Of a DNA stretch of 48,549 nt, positions 36,773 through 46,907 are shown one piece after another. This stretch comes from JBOGJI01 sp050747865 (lineage in GTDB: Bacteria; Acidobacteriota; Thermoanaerobaculia; Multivoradales; JAHEKO01). Under the pieces are notes generated by a model. The model saw only the letters and a program-made list of their open reading frames with translations. It made no database searches and was not told the DNA's origin. The translations under genes and the position numbers were made by a program. Numbering within the stretch: the first letter of the stretch is position 1; each line of letters begins with the position of its first letter. Location of the stretch: positions 1-48,549 of the forward strand of contig JBOGJI010000080.1 in the NCBI GenBank assembly GCA_050747865.1. Reading direction: 5' to 3'.

Positions 36773-37324
36773 ATGAACACCATCAAGCAGATCGTACTCT
36801 GTGGTCTCGTCTCTGCCCTGCTCCTCCCCGCCGCCGCGAGCGCCCAGGCCCGCCCCTGGCACTTCGGCGTCGAAGCCGGTCTCGCCGATCCCAACCGCGA
36901 TCGCTTCGATGACGCACTCCAGATCCAGGGCTCCGTCGGATACGACGTCGTGAACCGCTCCTGGGGAGTGCTGACCGGTGAGTTCGCGGTCGGCACGAGC
37001 GTCTCCGAGGGTGACATCAAACTCCCCCCGAGGTTCGGAGGCAACGGGGAGTGGGATGTCACGACCCTCGGGCTGTTCATCACCTACCGGACCGACGAAG
37101 TCGTCTTCTACCCGCTCGCCCGTCTCGGCTTCCAGTACGCGGATGCGTCGACCAATCGCCCGGGGCTGTTTCCCCGGTTTGACGACAGCGACACCGGGCT
37201 CGCCGCCGGAATCGGGGCGGGAGTCCGGTTCACGCCTGACGTCGCCCTGGAGCTGAGCTGGACGCGCCAATTCTCCTTCCTGGACGAGGATCTCGACGTC
37301 ATCGCCTTGGGCGTCCGGTTCTGA
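36773..37324 (+). CDS. Small outer-membrane beta-barrel protein (OmpA/OmpW-like barrel)
   Basis: 183 residues. GAGGAA lies 8 nt before ATG 36773. The signal peptide ends ALLLPAAASAQA. The mature part alternates hydrophobic and polar residues (WHFGVEAGL, IQGSVGYDV, GLFITYRTDEVVFYPLARLGFQYA, GIGAGVRFTPDVALELSWTRQF) and ends in GVRF with a C-terminal phenylalanine, the barrel-insertion signal. About eight strands are likely. The role is unknown; it may be a porin-like or structural protein. It is divergent from arcC across 111 nt and is monocistronic, since the next gene is convergent. Confidence 0.83.
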   Translation: MNTIKQIVLCGLVSALLLPAAASAQARPWHFGVEAGLADPNRDRFDDALQIQGSVGYDVVNRSWGVLTGEFAVGTSVSEGDIKLPPRFGGNGEWDVTTLGLFITYRTDEVVFYPLARLGFQYADASTNRPGLFPRFDDSDTGLAAGIGAGVRFTPDVALELSWTRQFSFLDEDLDVIALGVRF

Positions 37325-37346
37325 GGGCTACTTGCGCGCCGATGGC

Positions 37347-38200
37347 CTAGTAGCCGGCGGCTTCAGGCGGCTCCGGTGGCACGAGCGCGACGGCGCGCAA
37401 GGGACCGCCGGAGCCGCCGCCGATCTTCATCGGCAGGGCAACGATCCAGGCGCCGGTGGCGGGCAGCGTGTCGAGGTTCGTGAGGTTCTCGAAGCCCGGG
37501 ACGTTCGTCTCCCCGGCCAGCCGGTGGACGGGAAAGTCCTGGGAGGGGCCGTGATCGATGGAGGCGGTGTCGACGCCGAGGGCGGCGACGCCCCGCTCCT
37601 CTATCAGCAGGCGGGCCGCCTCCAGGCCGTACGACGGGAAGTGCAGGTTGCTCGCGTCGCCCGGGGTGCCGTCGCCGAGATAGGCCTCGACGTCCGGCCA
37701 GCGGCGGCTCCACCCGGTGCAAAGCAGCGCGATGGCGCCCTCGGGAATGCGGCCGTGCTCCGCCTCCCAGGCCTCCACCTCGTCGACGGTCAGCCGGTGG
37801 TCGGGATCGGCCGTCGCCGCGTCCTCGATGTCGATCACCACCGCCGGCCCGATCAGCCGGTCTAGTGGGATGGCGTCCGCGGTCCAGCCGTCGGCGGCGA
37901 AGTGGATCGGGGCGTCCAGATGGGTGCCCCCGTGCTCCGGCGTAGCAACCGTCCCCGCCGAGTAGAAAAAGCCGCCTTCCGTCGGCCCGTGGGATAGCAC
38001 GGTGCGCTCGAACCGCGACGGCGAGGTCGGCCAGTAGAGGGTGGTCTCGTCATAGGTGTGCGAGAGGTCGACGGCGCGGGCGGCGGCGAGGTCGAACACG
38101 ACGTCCGCCGCAGACGCCCGAGACGGCTCCGTCACTTCGTCCACCGGCGGGCTCGTGCAGCCAGCCGCGACGATCAGCGGGAACATTGCAGCCAGGGGCC

Positions 38201-38204
<4 letters not shown>
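37347..38204 (-). CDS. Cyclase-family (kynurenine formamidase-like) lipoprotein
   Basis: 285 residues from ATG 38204. A lipoprotein signal (FPLIVAAGC, cysteine 16) is unusual for this normally cytoplasmic zinc-hydrolase family. Motifs are VDLSHTYDETTLYWP, then the zinc site HGGTHLDAPIHF (about 90-101) and LGVDTASIDHG. The family hydrolyses amide or lactone bonds such as N-formylkynurenine or isatin; an exported version must act on an extracytoplasmic substrate. The ATG overlaps the S9 peptidase TGA (ATGA), and it is the last gene of the six-gene minus-strand run. Confidence 0.85.
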
Positions 38205-40252
<2,048 letters not shown>

Positions 40253-40305
40253 CACATCTTCCTCCCGATCTTCGACTCGTCGTTCATCCGCGTGCCTCCT
40301 GCTCC

Positions 40306-42063
40306 CTACATCGAGAGCGAGCCCTTGCGGAAGTCGCTGGCGGCGAGGTGGACGTTGACCAGCACGGGCACCCCTTCGGCGGCCAGTCGCTTCGCCTCGA
40401 TCAGAGCTGGCTCTACGTCCTCCGCGCGCTCCACCAGCAGGCCGGCGGCGCCCAGGCCTTCGGCCGCGCGATGGTAGTCCGTGCGCGCCAGCTCGGTGCC
40501 GACGGCATCGCCCAGCATCGGCACCTGCTCGCGCGCGATCTGCGCCCAGGAGGCGTCGTTGCCCACCAGCGCGATCACCGGCAGCCGGTGGCGGACGCAG
40601 GTGTCCAGCTCGGCGAGGCTGAAACCCGCCGAGCCGTCGCCCCAGAGCAGCCAGACCTCCGCCCGCGGCCGGCAGGCCCGAGCCGCCAGGGCGAATCCGC
40701 CGCCGACCCCCAGGGTGCCGAAGACCCCGGGGTCGAGCCACGACAGCGGTGCCCGCGGCCGCAGCGTGTAGGACGCGGTGGCGACGAAATCCCCGCCGTC
40801 GGCGACCAGTACCGATTCGTCGTCGAGGAGCCGATCGAGGCACCGAAAGAGACTCAGAGGGCCAACGCCCGGCCCGGACTCCGCGGCCGTCTGCCGGTCG
40901 ATCTCCGCTTCCCGCTCTCCGTCACGCTGGCGCAAGCGTGCCGTCCAGTCCGCCCATCCCTCCGACGGACCCGAACCGGCGGTCTTGCGCAGCGCCCCGG
41001 CGAGCATCTTCACGGATGCGGCGGGATCGGCGTGCAACGCCACCGTTGGGCGGCGATTGAGCGTCAGGCTCTTCTCGTTGCGGTTGCTGGCGACGACCGG
41101 GGTGCGGCGCGGGATCTGCCGGCCGTAGTCGAGCCGGAAGTCGAGCGGCACACCGGCCAGCAAGACCAGGTCCGCCTCGCGCAGGGCTTCACGCCGCCGG
41201 TGCCGAAGCAGCAACCCGTGCTCTCTGCCGAGCAGGCCGCGCGCCATGCCCGAGAGGTAACAGGGGACGCTCAGCTCCTCGACCGCCGCGACGAGATCCC
41301 CGATGCGCCGGGAATCGAGCGCCGCCTGGCTGCCGATCAGCAGCAGCGGCCGCTCGGCGCGGGCGAGCCGCCGGACCACGTTTCTCAGGGACCCCCTCGT
41401 CAGGGAGACGGAACCTGGCTCCGCCGGTCGGGACGAAGGCGCCGCTCCGTCGGCGAACAAACCCTTCAAGTGATGCTTGACATATGCGCGCTGCAACCGA
41501 GCGCCCAGTCCCGCCGATGACTCCCGGTCGACGCCGTACCATTGGCGGACGATCTCCTCCTCGTACAGCAGATCGACCGGCAGCTCCAGGAAGACCGGGC
41601 CCGGAACCCCGTCCTGCGCGCTGTGCAGGGCCCACTCCAGCAGCGGAACGACGTCGGCCACGCGGCTCGCCCGTCCGGCCCACTTCACCAGAGGGCGCAG
41701 CAAGCTCAGCTGGTCGATGTCCTGCAGCGCTCCCCTACCCCGCAGCACGGTCGCCGTGGCGCCGCCGAGCAGCACCACCGGGCTCTCGGCGAGGGCCGCG
41801 TTCTGGATCGCGGTCAGCGTGTTGGTGACGCCCGGTCCGGCGGTGACCACGGCGACCCCGGGCCTCCCCGTGAGCCGCGCCGTGGCGTCGGCGGCGAACA
41901 CGGCGCTCGCCTCGTGCCGCACGTCGACGACGCGGATGCCGAGCGCCTTCGCCTCGACGAGGATCGGAGCGATGTGCCCCCCGCACAACGTGAACAGCGA
42001 GTCGATGCCCCGGGCGCGGAGCACCTCCGCGACCCTGCGTCCGCCGTTCACGCCATGAGCCAC
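40306..42063 (-). CDS. TPP-dependent enzyme, acetolactate synthase-like, resembling human ILVBL/HACL2 (2-hydroxyacyl-CoA lyase 2)
   Basis: 585 residues from a GTG at 42061-42063. It has the three-domain fold of acetolactate synthases: catalytic glutamate in VDVRHEASAVFAADA, an FAD/ADP-type central domain and the C-terminal TPP motif GDGSAGFSLAELDTCVRHRLPVIALVGND split here as GDGS...N. The segments FTLCGGHIAPILVEAKALGIRVVD, GRGALQDIDQLSLLRPL and the end SDFRKGSLSM recall human ILVBL, a 2-hydroxyacyl-CoA lyase, better than they recall true IlvB (comparison from memory). It may cleave 2-hydroxyacyl-CoA or form acetolactate; the substrate cannot be fixed. It lies between the pruA and S9 peptidase genes. 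Confidence 0.78.
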   Translation of the reverse strand: MAHGVNGGRRVAEVLRARGIDSLFTLCGGHIAPILVEAKALGIRVVDVRHEASAVFAADATARLTGRPGVAVVTAGPGVTNTLTAIQNAALAESPVVLLGGATATVLRGRGALQDIDQLSLLRPLVKWAGRASRVADVVPLLEWALHSAQDGVPGPVFLELPVDLLYEEEIVRQWYGVDRESSAGLGARLQRAYVKHHLKGLFADGAAPSSRPAEPGSVSLTRGSLRNVVRRLARAERPLLLIGSQAALDSRRIGDLVAAVEELSVPCYLSGMARGLLGREHGLLLRHRRREALREADLVLLAGVPLDFRLDYGRQIPRRTPVVASNRNEKSLTLNRRPTVALHADPAASVKMLAGALRKTAGSGPSEGWADWTARLRQRDGEREAEIDRQTAAESGPGVGPLSLFRCLDRLLDDESVLVADGGDFVATASYTLRPRAPLSWLDPGVFGTLGVGGGFALAARACRPRAEVWLLWGDGSAGFSLAELDTCVRHRLPVIALVGNDASWAQIAREQVPMLGDAVGTELARTDYHRAAEGLGAAGLLVERAEDVEPALIEAKRLAAEGVPVLVNVHLAASDFRKGSLSM

Positions 42064-42104
42064 AGCCGGGCGATTATCTCCCAGCCGCGGCGCGCCGAGA
42101 CGAA

Positions 42105-43736
42105 CTACTCCTCACCCATGTGGGGGTAGGCCACCGAGAGCGTGGGCACGAAGTTCTCCTTGATCGACCGCTGGCTGACCCAGCGCAGGAGGTTCAACGC
42201 CGAGCCCGCCTTGTCGTTCGTGCCCGAGGCGCGGCCGCCGCCGAACGGCTGCTGGCCGACCACGGCGCCGGTCGGCTTGTCATTGATGTAGAAGTTGCCG
42301 GCCGCGTGGCGCAGCGCCGCCGCCATCTCGACGATCGCCTGCCGGTCGCGGGCGAATACCGCGCCGGTCAGACCGTACGGTGTGGTGCTGTCGCAGAGCT
42401 CGAGCGCCTCGTCCAGCGCCGCGTCCTCGTACACGTACACGGTGAGCACCGGGCCGAAGATCTCCTCCCGCATCAGCCGGTGGCGGGGATCCGTGACGCG
42501 CACCACCGTCGGCTCGATGAAGTAGCCGCGCGACTTGTCTCCCTTGCCCCCGACCAGGATCTCGGCCTCCGCGGACCCGCGCGCGTGCTCGACGTAGCCC
42601 ATGATGGTGTCGAAGGCGCTCTCGTCGATCACCGCCGCCATGAAGTTGCGGAAGTCGGTCGGCGGGCCCATGGCCAGCGCCGCCGTCTCCTCCACCAGCC
42701 GCGATTCGACCGCCGGCCACAGCGACGCCGGCACGTAGGCCCGCGACGCCGCCGAGCACTTCTGGCCCTGGTACTCGAAGGCGCCACGCACCAGCGCCAC
42801 GACCAGCGCCTCGACGTCCGCCGAGGGATGCGCGAACACGAAGTCCTTGCCGCCGGTCTCGCCGACGATCCTGGGATAGGACTTGTAGCGCTCCAGGTTG
42901 TCGGCCACCGTGTGCCACATCCGGCGGAAGGTCGCGGGCGAGCCGGTGAAGTGGATGCCCGCCAGCTCCTCGCTGGCCAGCGCCGGGTCGCCGACCTCGG
43001 CCCCGCGGCCGGGGAGGAAGTTGATCACTCCCGGGGGCAGCCCCGCCTCCTCCAGCAGCCGGGCGATGTAGTAAGCCGACAGGATCGCCGTGGTCGCCGG
43101 CTTCCACAACACGGTGTTGCCCATCAGCGCCGGAGACGTCGGCAGGTTGCCGCCGATGGACGTGAAGTTGAACGGCGTGACCGCGAAGACGAAGCCCTCC
43201 AGCGCCCGGTACTCGAGATAGTTCCAGTGGCCGCGCGGCGAGCGCGACTGCTGGGCGTAGATCTCGGTCATGTAGAACGGGTTGAAGCGCCAGAAGTCGA
43301 TCAGCTCGCAGGCCGAGTCGATCTCGGCCTGGAAGACCGTCTTCGACTGGCCCAACATGCTGGCGGCGTTCACCCGGTCGCGCCACGGGCCGGCCAAGAG
43401 GTCGGCGGCCTTGAGGAAGACGGCCGCCCGGTCCTCCCAGGCCATCTCCGACCACTGGCGCCAGGCTTCACGGGAGGCGGCGATCGCCGACTCCACCTCC
43501 CCGGATCCGCACAGATGGACCTCGGCGAGAACGTGGGCGTGGTCGTGCGGACAGACCACCGGCTGGGTGTCGCCGGTGCGCACCTCCCGGCCTCCGATCA
43601 GGGCCGGGATCTCGATGCGCTCCGCGAGCTGCCGCGCCAGCTCGGCCTTGAGCGTGGCCTTCTCCGGGGATCCCGGAGCGTAGCTTCGGACCGGCTCATT
43701 GCTGGGTGTCGGGACGGATACGATGCCATTGGGCAT
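42105..43736 (-). CDS. pruA: L-glutamate gamma-semialdehyde (1-pyrroline-5-carboxylate) dehydrogenase
   Basis: 543 residues, the length of the ALDH4-type enzyme. It oxidises glutamate semialdehyde to glutamate with NAD+ in proline and arginine catabolism. The active-site cysteine is in YQGQKCSAASR (about 326), the general-base glutamate in IVGETGGKDFVF (about 291) and the nucleotide-binding turn in FTGSPATF. The N-terminal stretch NEPVRSYAPGSPEKATL is characteristic of this group. An AAGGA-like site precedes ATG 43736. It lies 45 nt after the small unknown gene; the proline dehydrogenase gene putA/prodh is not in the window. Confidence 0.95.
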   Translation of the reverse strand: MPNGIVSVPTPSNEPVRSYAPGSPEKATLKAELARQLAERIEIPALIGGREVRTGDTQPVVCPHDHAHVLAEVHLCGSGEVESAIAASREAWRQWSEMAWEDRAAVFLKAADLLAGPWRDRVNAASMLGQSKTVFQAEIDSACELIDFWRFNPFYMTEIYAQQSRSPRGHWNYLEYRALEGFVFAVTPFNFTSIGGNLPTSPALMGNTVLWKPATTAILSAYYIARLLEEAGLPPGVINFLPGRGAEVGDPALASEELAGIHFTGSPATFRRMWHTVADNLERYKSYPRIVGETGGKDFVFAHPSADVEALVVALVRGAFEYQGQKCSAASRAYVPASLWPAVESRLVEETAALAMGPPTDFRNFMAAVIDESAFDTIMGYVEHARGSAEAEILVGGKGDKSRGYFIEPTVVRVTDPRHRLMREEIFGPVLTVYVYEDAALDEALELCDSTTPYGLTGAVFARDRQAIVEMAAALRHAAGNFYINDKPTGAVVGQQPFGGGRASGTNDKAGSALNLLRWVSQRSIKENFVPTLSVAYPHMGEE

Positions 43737-43781
43737 AGGGATTCCTTCTCCTCGCTCCTGGCTCGCGACGGATCTGGGGGC

Positions 43782-44057
43782 TCAGTATTCGCCGAGCGGG
43801 CGCACTTCCCTGACCTCGGTCAAAGGCAGCGCCAATCGATCATGCTTCTTCCACACTCCCATCTGCGCCGCGCGGGCGACGTATTCGGCCTTGCTCGGCG
43901 CCCCGCCGCCCTCACGGTGGACATCGACGTCGAGGAGCACGATCTCCCGCTCGTCCATGTCGTCGCAACGCCCGATGTAGAGCTCCGGGCCCTGCGTGTC
44001 GACCACCACGGTGATGCCGTGCAGCGCATGCCGGTTCTGGTGAAAGGTTCGTCGCAT
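43782..44057 (-). CDS. Small conserved-looking protein of unknown function
   Basis: 91 residues from ATG 44057, whose first base overlaps the TGA of the bacilliredoxin gene. It reads MRRTFHQNRHALHGITVVVDT, then YIGRCDDMDEREIVLLDVDVH, SKAEYVARAAQMGVWKKHDRLALP and ends PLGEY. It looks like a compact beta-barrel or SH3-like domain without signal or membrane segments. It sits between the bacilliredoxin and pruA genes and is probably co-transcribed. I recognise no family. Confidence 0.65.
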   Translation of the reverse strand: MRRTFHQNRHALHGITVVVDTQGPELYIGRCDDMDEREIVLLDVDVHREGGGAPSKAEYVARAAQMGVWKKHDRLALPLTEVREVRPLGEY

Positions 44058-44494
44058 CAAGAGGCCGCGGTGGCGGCGGTGAGCTCACGGTCGAAGGCGC
44101 CGCGCAGGTCCGCCGCGATCTGCTCGGGGGTACGGCCTTCGATGCGGTGCCGGGGCACGAAGTAGACCAGCTCCCCGTCCTTGAACAGCGCCATCGACGG
44201 GCTGGACGGCGGGATGTCGGCGAAGTAGCCGCGCGCCCGCGCCGTGGCCTCCAGGTCCTGGCCGGCGAATACGGTCACCAGGCGCTCGGGGCGCACCTCG
44301 TGCTCCAGCGCCTGACGGACGGCCGGGCGGGCGCCGCCGGCGGCGCAGCCGCAGACCGAGTTGATCACCAACAGAGCGCTGCCGCTCGTGTCGGCCATGA
44401 AGCGATCCACGTCCTCCGGGGTCAAGAGCTCCTCGAATCCGATCGCGGTGAGCTCCTCTTTCATCGGGCGAACGATCATCGGGCTGTAGGGCAT
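44057..44494 (-). CDS. BrxA/BrxB-family bacilliredoxin (thioredoxin fold, CGC motif)
   Basis: 145 residues from ATG 44494. The motif VINSVCGCAAGGARPAV puts the two cysteines (C48, C50) of the CGC centre in the BrxA/BrxB position; the family removes bacillithiol from mixed disulfides or acts as a thiol-disulfide exchanger. VTVFAGQDLEATARARGYFADIPPSSPSMALFKDGELVYFVPRHRIEG is typical of the fold. Whether this organism makes bacillithiol is unknown. It heads the six-gene minus-strand run and is divergent from the iron permease gene with 161 nt between. Confidence 0.88.
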   Translation of the reverse strand: MPYSPMIVRPMKEELTAIGFEELLTPEDVDRFMADTSGSALLVINSVCGCAAGGARPAVRQALEHEVRPERLVTVFAGQDLEATARARGYFADIPPSSPSMALFKDGELVYFVPRHRIEGRTPEQIAADLRGAFDRELTAATAAS

Positions 44495-44611
44495 GTGTCG
44501 AATCGACCTCCTCTCGCCTCGCATGTTATCAGGCCCGGCAAGAGCCTCTGACAAGAGCTCCGACGTTTGACAAACAGAACTCCCATGGTCCAGAATCTTC
44601 AGGTCCGTATT

Positions 44612-44628
44612 GAGATTCTGTCTCAACA
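44612..44628 (+). promoter_or_regulatory. Fur-like palindrome upstream of iron permease
   Basis: TTGAGA and TCTCAA (44612-44617 and 44623-44628) are exact inverted repeats across five bases, giving a 15-bp 7-1-7 layout like TGA(G/T)A-type Fur boxes. A TTGACA at 44567-44572 may be a -35 element, but no -10 with standard spacing is obvious. The site is 27 nt before the FTR1 start, so a bound repressor would block transcription or elongation. It also lies upstream of the divergent bacilliredoxin gene. Confidence 0.5.
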
Positions 44629-44655
44629 AAACGACGACTGTTCGGGAGTGGACGC

Positions 44656-45426
44656 ATGCTGCAAGCTTTCGTGATCACGCTGCGGGAGGGGCTGGAGGCC
44701 TTCCTCATCATCGCCATCAGCGTCGCCTACCTGAAGAAGACCGGGCGACCCGGGCTGCTGCCGGCCATCTATTGGGGCATTGGCACCTCCGTCGTGGTCA
44801 GCCTGGCCGCGGCCTGGCTCTTCCAGCGCGCCTCGAACCAGGCACTGTGGGAGGGAATCCTCGCCATCGCCGCCGCCATCCTGGTCGCTTCCTTGATCGT
44901 CCACATGTGGCGGGTCGCGCGGCACATCAAGCGGGATATCGAGCAGCATCTCGAGCGCTCCGCGGCGCGCACCGGGGCCGCGGCCATGCTCGGTGTCTTC
45001 GGCTTCACCGTCCTCATGATCACCCGCGAGGGGATGGAGACGGCGCTGATGATGAACGCCCTGATCACGCAGGTCCGCCAGCACCTGCTGCTGGTCGGCG
45101 CCTTCGCCGGCGTCGTCGTCGCCGCGCTGGTGGCCTGGGCCTGGTCGCGCTACGGCCACCGGGTGAATCTCGGGCTCTTCTTCCAGGTGACCGCGGTCTT
45201 CCTGGGGGTCTTTGTGGTCCAGCTCCTGATCTACGGCTTCCATGAGCTCACCGAGGCGGGCGTCTTCCCTTACAGCGAGGCCCTGCACGTGGCCACCGAG
45301 CCCTACAGCCCCGACGGTCGCTACGGCCAGTTCCTGACCTACTTGCTGGTGCTGCTGCCGGGCACCTGGCTGGTCTACGCCTCGCTGAAGGACCGCCTGG
45401 GCAGCCTCGCTCCGCAGAGCCGCTGA
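44656..45426 (+). CDS. FTR1/EfeU-family iron permease
   Basis: 256 residues with seven hydrophobic helices. Two iron-binding REGxE motifs are present: REGLEAF (residues 10-16) and ITREGMETAL (about 121-130), the signature of FTR1-type permeases that carry ferric iron across the inner membrane, usually with an oxidase partner (EfeO/EfeB or a multicopper oxidase), none of which is adjacent. GGGAG precedes the ATG at 44656. It sits behind a Fur-like palindrome and runs toward purA on the same strand, 60 nt upstream. Confidence 0.92.
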   Translation: MLQAFVITLREGLEAFLIIAISVAYLKKTGRPGLLPAIYWGIGTSVVVSLAAAWLFQRASNQALWEGILAIAAAILVASLIVHMWRVARHIKRDIEQHLERSAARTGAAAMLGVFGFTVLMITREGMETALMMNALITQVRQHLLLVGAFAGVVVAALVAWAWSRYGHRVNLGLFFQVTAVFLGVFVVQLLIYGFHELTEAGVFPYSEALHVATEPYSPDGRYGQFLTYLLVLLPGTWLVYASLKDRLGSLAPQSR

Positions 45427-45486
45427 TCCCGGCGGCCGGGCACTGGCCACGGGCCACCGCTCCTGCTACTGTCCCGCGCTGGTGCC

Positions 45487-46821
45487 ATGGGACGCCTGAT
45501 CGTTCTCGGACTGCAGTGGGGCGACGAGGGCAAGGGGAAGATCGTCGATCTCCTCTGCCCCGCCTTCGACGCCGTCGTGCGCTATCAGGGAGGGCATAAC
45601 GCCGGCCACACGGTGCGCTTCGGCGATCGCCACTTCGCCCTCCACCTGATCCCCTCCGGCATCCTGCATCCCGGCATCCAGTGCCTGCTCGGCAACGGCA
45701 TGGTGGTGAGCCCGGAGGCGTTTTTCCACGAGCTCGAGGGCCTGGAGCAGGCCGGTGTCGAGGCGCAGGGGCGGCTCTTTCTGGCCGAGCGGGCCCACGT
45801 GCTGCTCCCCCTCTACGCCGCGATCGATCAGATCCGTGAGCGCGCCCTCGGCGCCCGCGCCATCGGCACCACCTCCCGGGGCATCGGCCCGGCGTACGAA
45901 GCCAAGGCGGCGCGCAGCGGCGTGCGCTTCTGCGACCTCTTCGCCACCGACCTGGCCGAGCGCCTGGAGCCGCTGCTCGACCGCCTCGGCGTCGAGCTCG
46001 TCCGCGCCGGCGACCCGGCGCCGTCGCTCGAAGCCGCCGTGGAGGAAGCCTCGAGCTGGCGCGAGCGCCTGGCGCCCTACCTGACCGACGGCCAGCGGCT
46101 GGTCGCCTCGTGGATCCGCGACGGACGCGGAGTGCTCTTCGAAGGCGCCCAGGGAGCTCTGCTCGACCTCGACCACGGCACCTACCCCTACGTCACCAGC
46201 TCCCACTCCACGGCCGCGGGAGCCTGCGCCGGCGCCGGCGTGCCGCCCACCCGCATCGACGGCGTCATGGGAGTGCTCAAGGCCTACACCAGCCGTGTGG
46301 GCGGCGGACCCTTCGTCACCGAGCTCGAGGACGAGACCGGCGAGTACCTGCGCCGGCGCGGCAACGAGTTCGGCACCACCACCGGCCGCCCGCGACGCTG
46401 CGGCTGGCTGGACCTGGTGGCCGTACGCCACGCGGTCGAGATCAACGACGCGACCTCCGTGGCTCTCACCAAGCTGGACGTCCTGGACGAGCTGGACGTG
46501 ATCCGGGTCTGCACCGCCTATCGGCTCGACGGCCGGGAGGTCGAACACCTGCCGGCGACGACCGAGGAGCTCGAACGCTGCACTCCGGTGTACAGGGATC
46601 TCGCCGGCTGGCGCACCCCCACGGTGGGAACCCTAGACTTCGACGCCCTTCAGGCGCAGGCCAAGGACTACGTCGGCTTCCTCGAGCGCGAGCTGGGCGT
46701 CACCGTTCACCTCGTATCCACCGGCCCGCGCCGCGAAGAGACCGTCCTCCGCGTCGACCCCTGGCTCGAAAGCATCCTCGCCGGCCGCCTGGAGCCCATC
46801 CAGTCCCAGCTCGCCGGTTGA
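45487..46821 (+). CDS. purA: Adenylosuccinate synthetase
   Basis: 444 residues, normal for PurA, which couples IMP and aspartate with GTP hydrolysis in AMP synthesis. The GTP loop GLQWGDEGKGKIVD (8-21), the catalytic histidine region GGHNAGHTV, GTTSRGIGPAYEAK, FEGAQGALLDLDHGTYPYVTSS, GVLKAYTSRVGGGPF and GRPRRCGWLDLV are all intact. Cytoplasmic. The start is the ATG at 45487. It may be read through from the iron permease gene. tRNA-Glu on the opposite strand begins 8 nt beyond the stop. Confidence 0.97.
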   Translation: MGRLIVLGLQWGDEGKGKIVDLLCPAFDAVVRYQGGHNAGHTVRFGDRHFALHLIPSGILHPGIQCLLGNGMVVSPEAFFHELEGLEQAGVEAQGRLFLAERAHVLLPLYAAIDQIRERALGARAIGTTSRGIGPAYEAKAARSGVRFCDLFATDLAERLEPLLDRLGVELVRAGDPAPSLEAAVEEASSWRERLAPYLTDGQRLVASWIRDGRGVLFEGAQGALLDLDHGTYPYVTSSHSTAAGACAGAGVPPTRIDGVMGVLKAYTSRVGGGPFVTELEDETGEYLRRRGNEFGTTTGRPRRCGWLDLVAVRHAVEINDATSVALTKLDVLDELDVIRVCTAYRLDGREVEHLPATTEELERCTPVYRDLAGWRTPTVGTLDFDALQAQAKDYVGFLERELGVTVHLVSTGPRREETVLRVDPWLESILAGRLEPIQSQLAG

Positions 46822-46829
46822 GCCCAGAG

Positions 46830-46907
46830 TGGTGTCCCCAACGGGATTCGAACCCGTGTTGCCAGCTTGAAAGGCTGGAGTCCTAGACCTGGCTAGACGA
46901 TGGGGAC
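46830..46907 (-). tRNA. tRNA-Glu (anticodon UUC), CCA encoded
   Basis: On the minus strand the acceptor stem GTCCCCA/TGGGGAC (46901-46907 with 46834-46840), discriminator A and encoded CCA (46830-46832) frame a normal cloverleaf. The anticodon arm is CCAGC-CTTTCAA-GCTGG, giving anticodon TTC, and the T-arm is ACGGG-TTCGAAT-CCCGT. The 5' 25 nt overlap the 3' end of the HD-GYP gene on the same strand. Convergent with purA. Confidence 0.97.
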
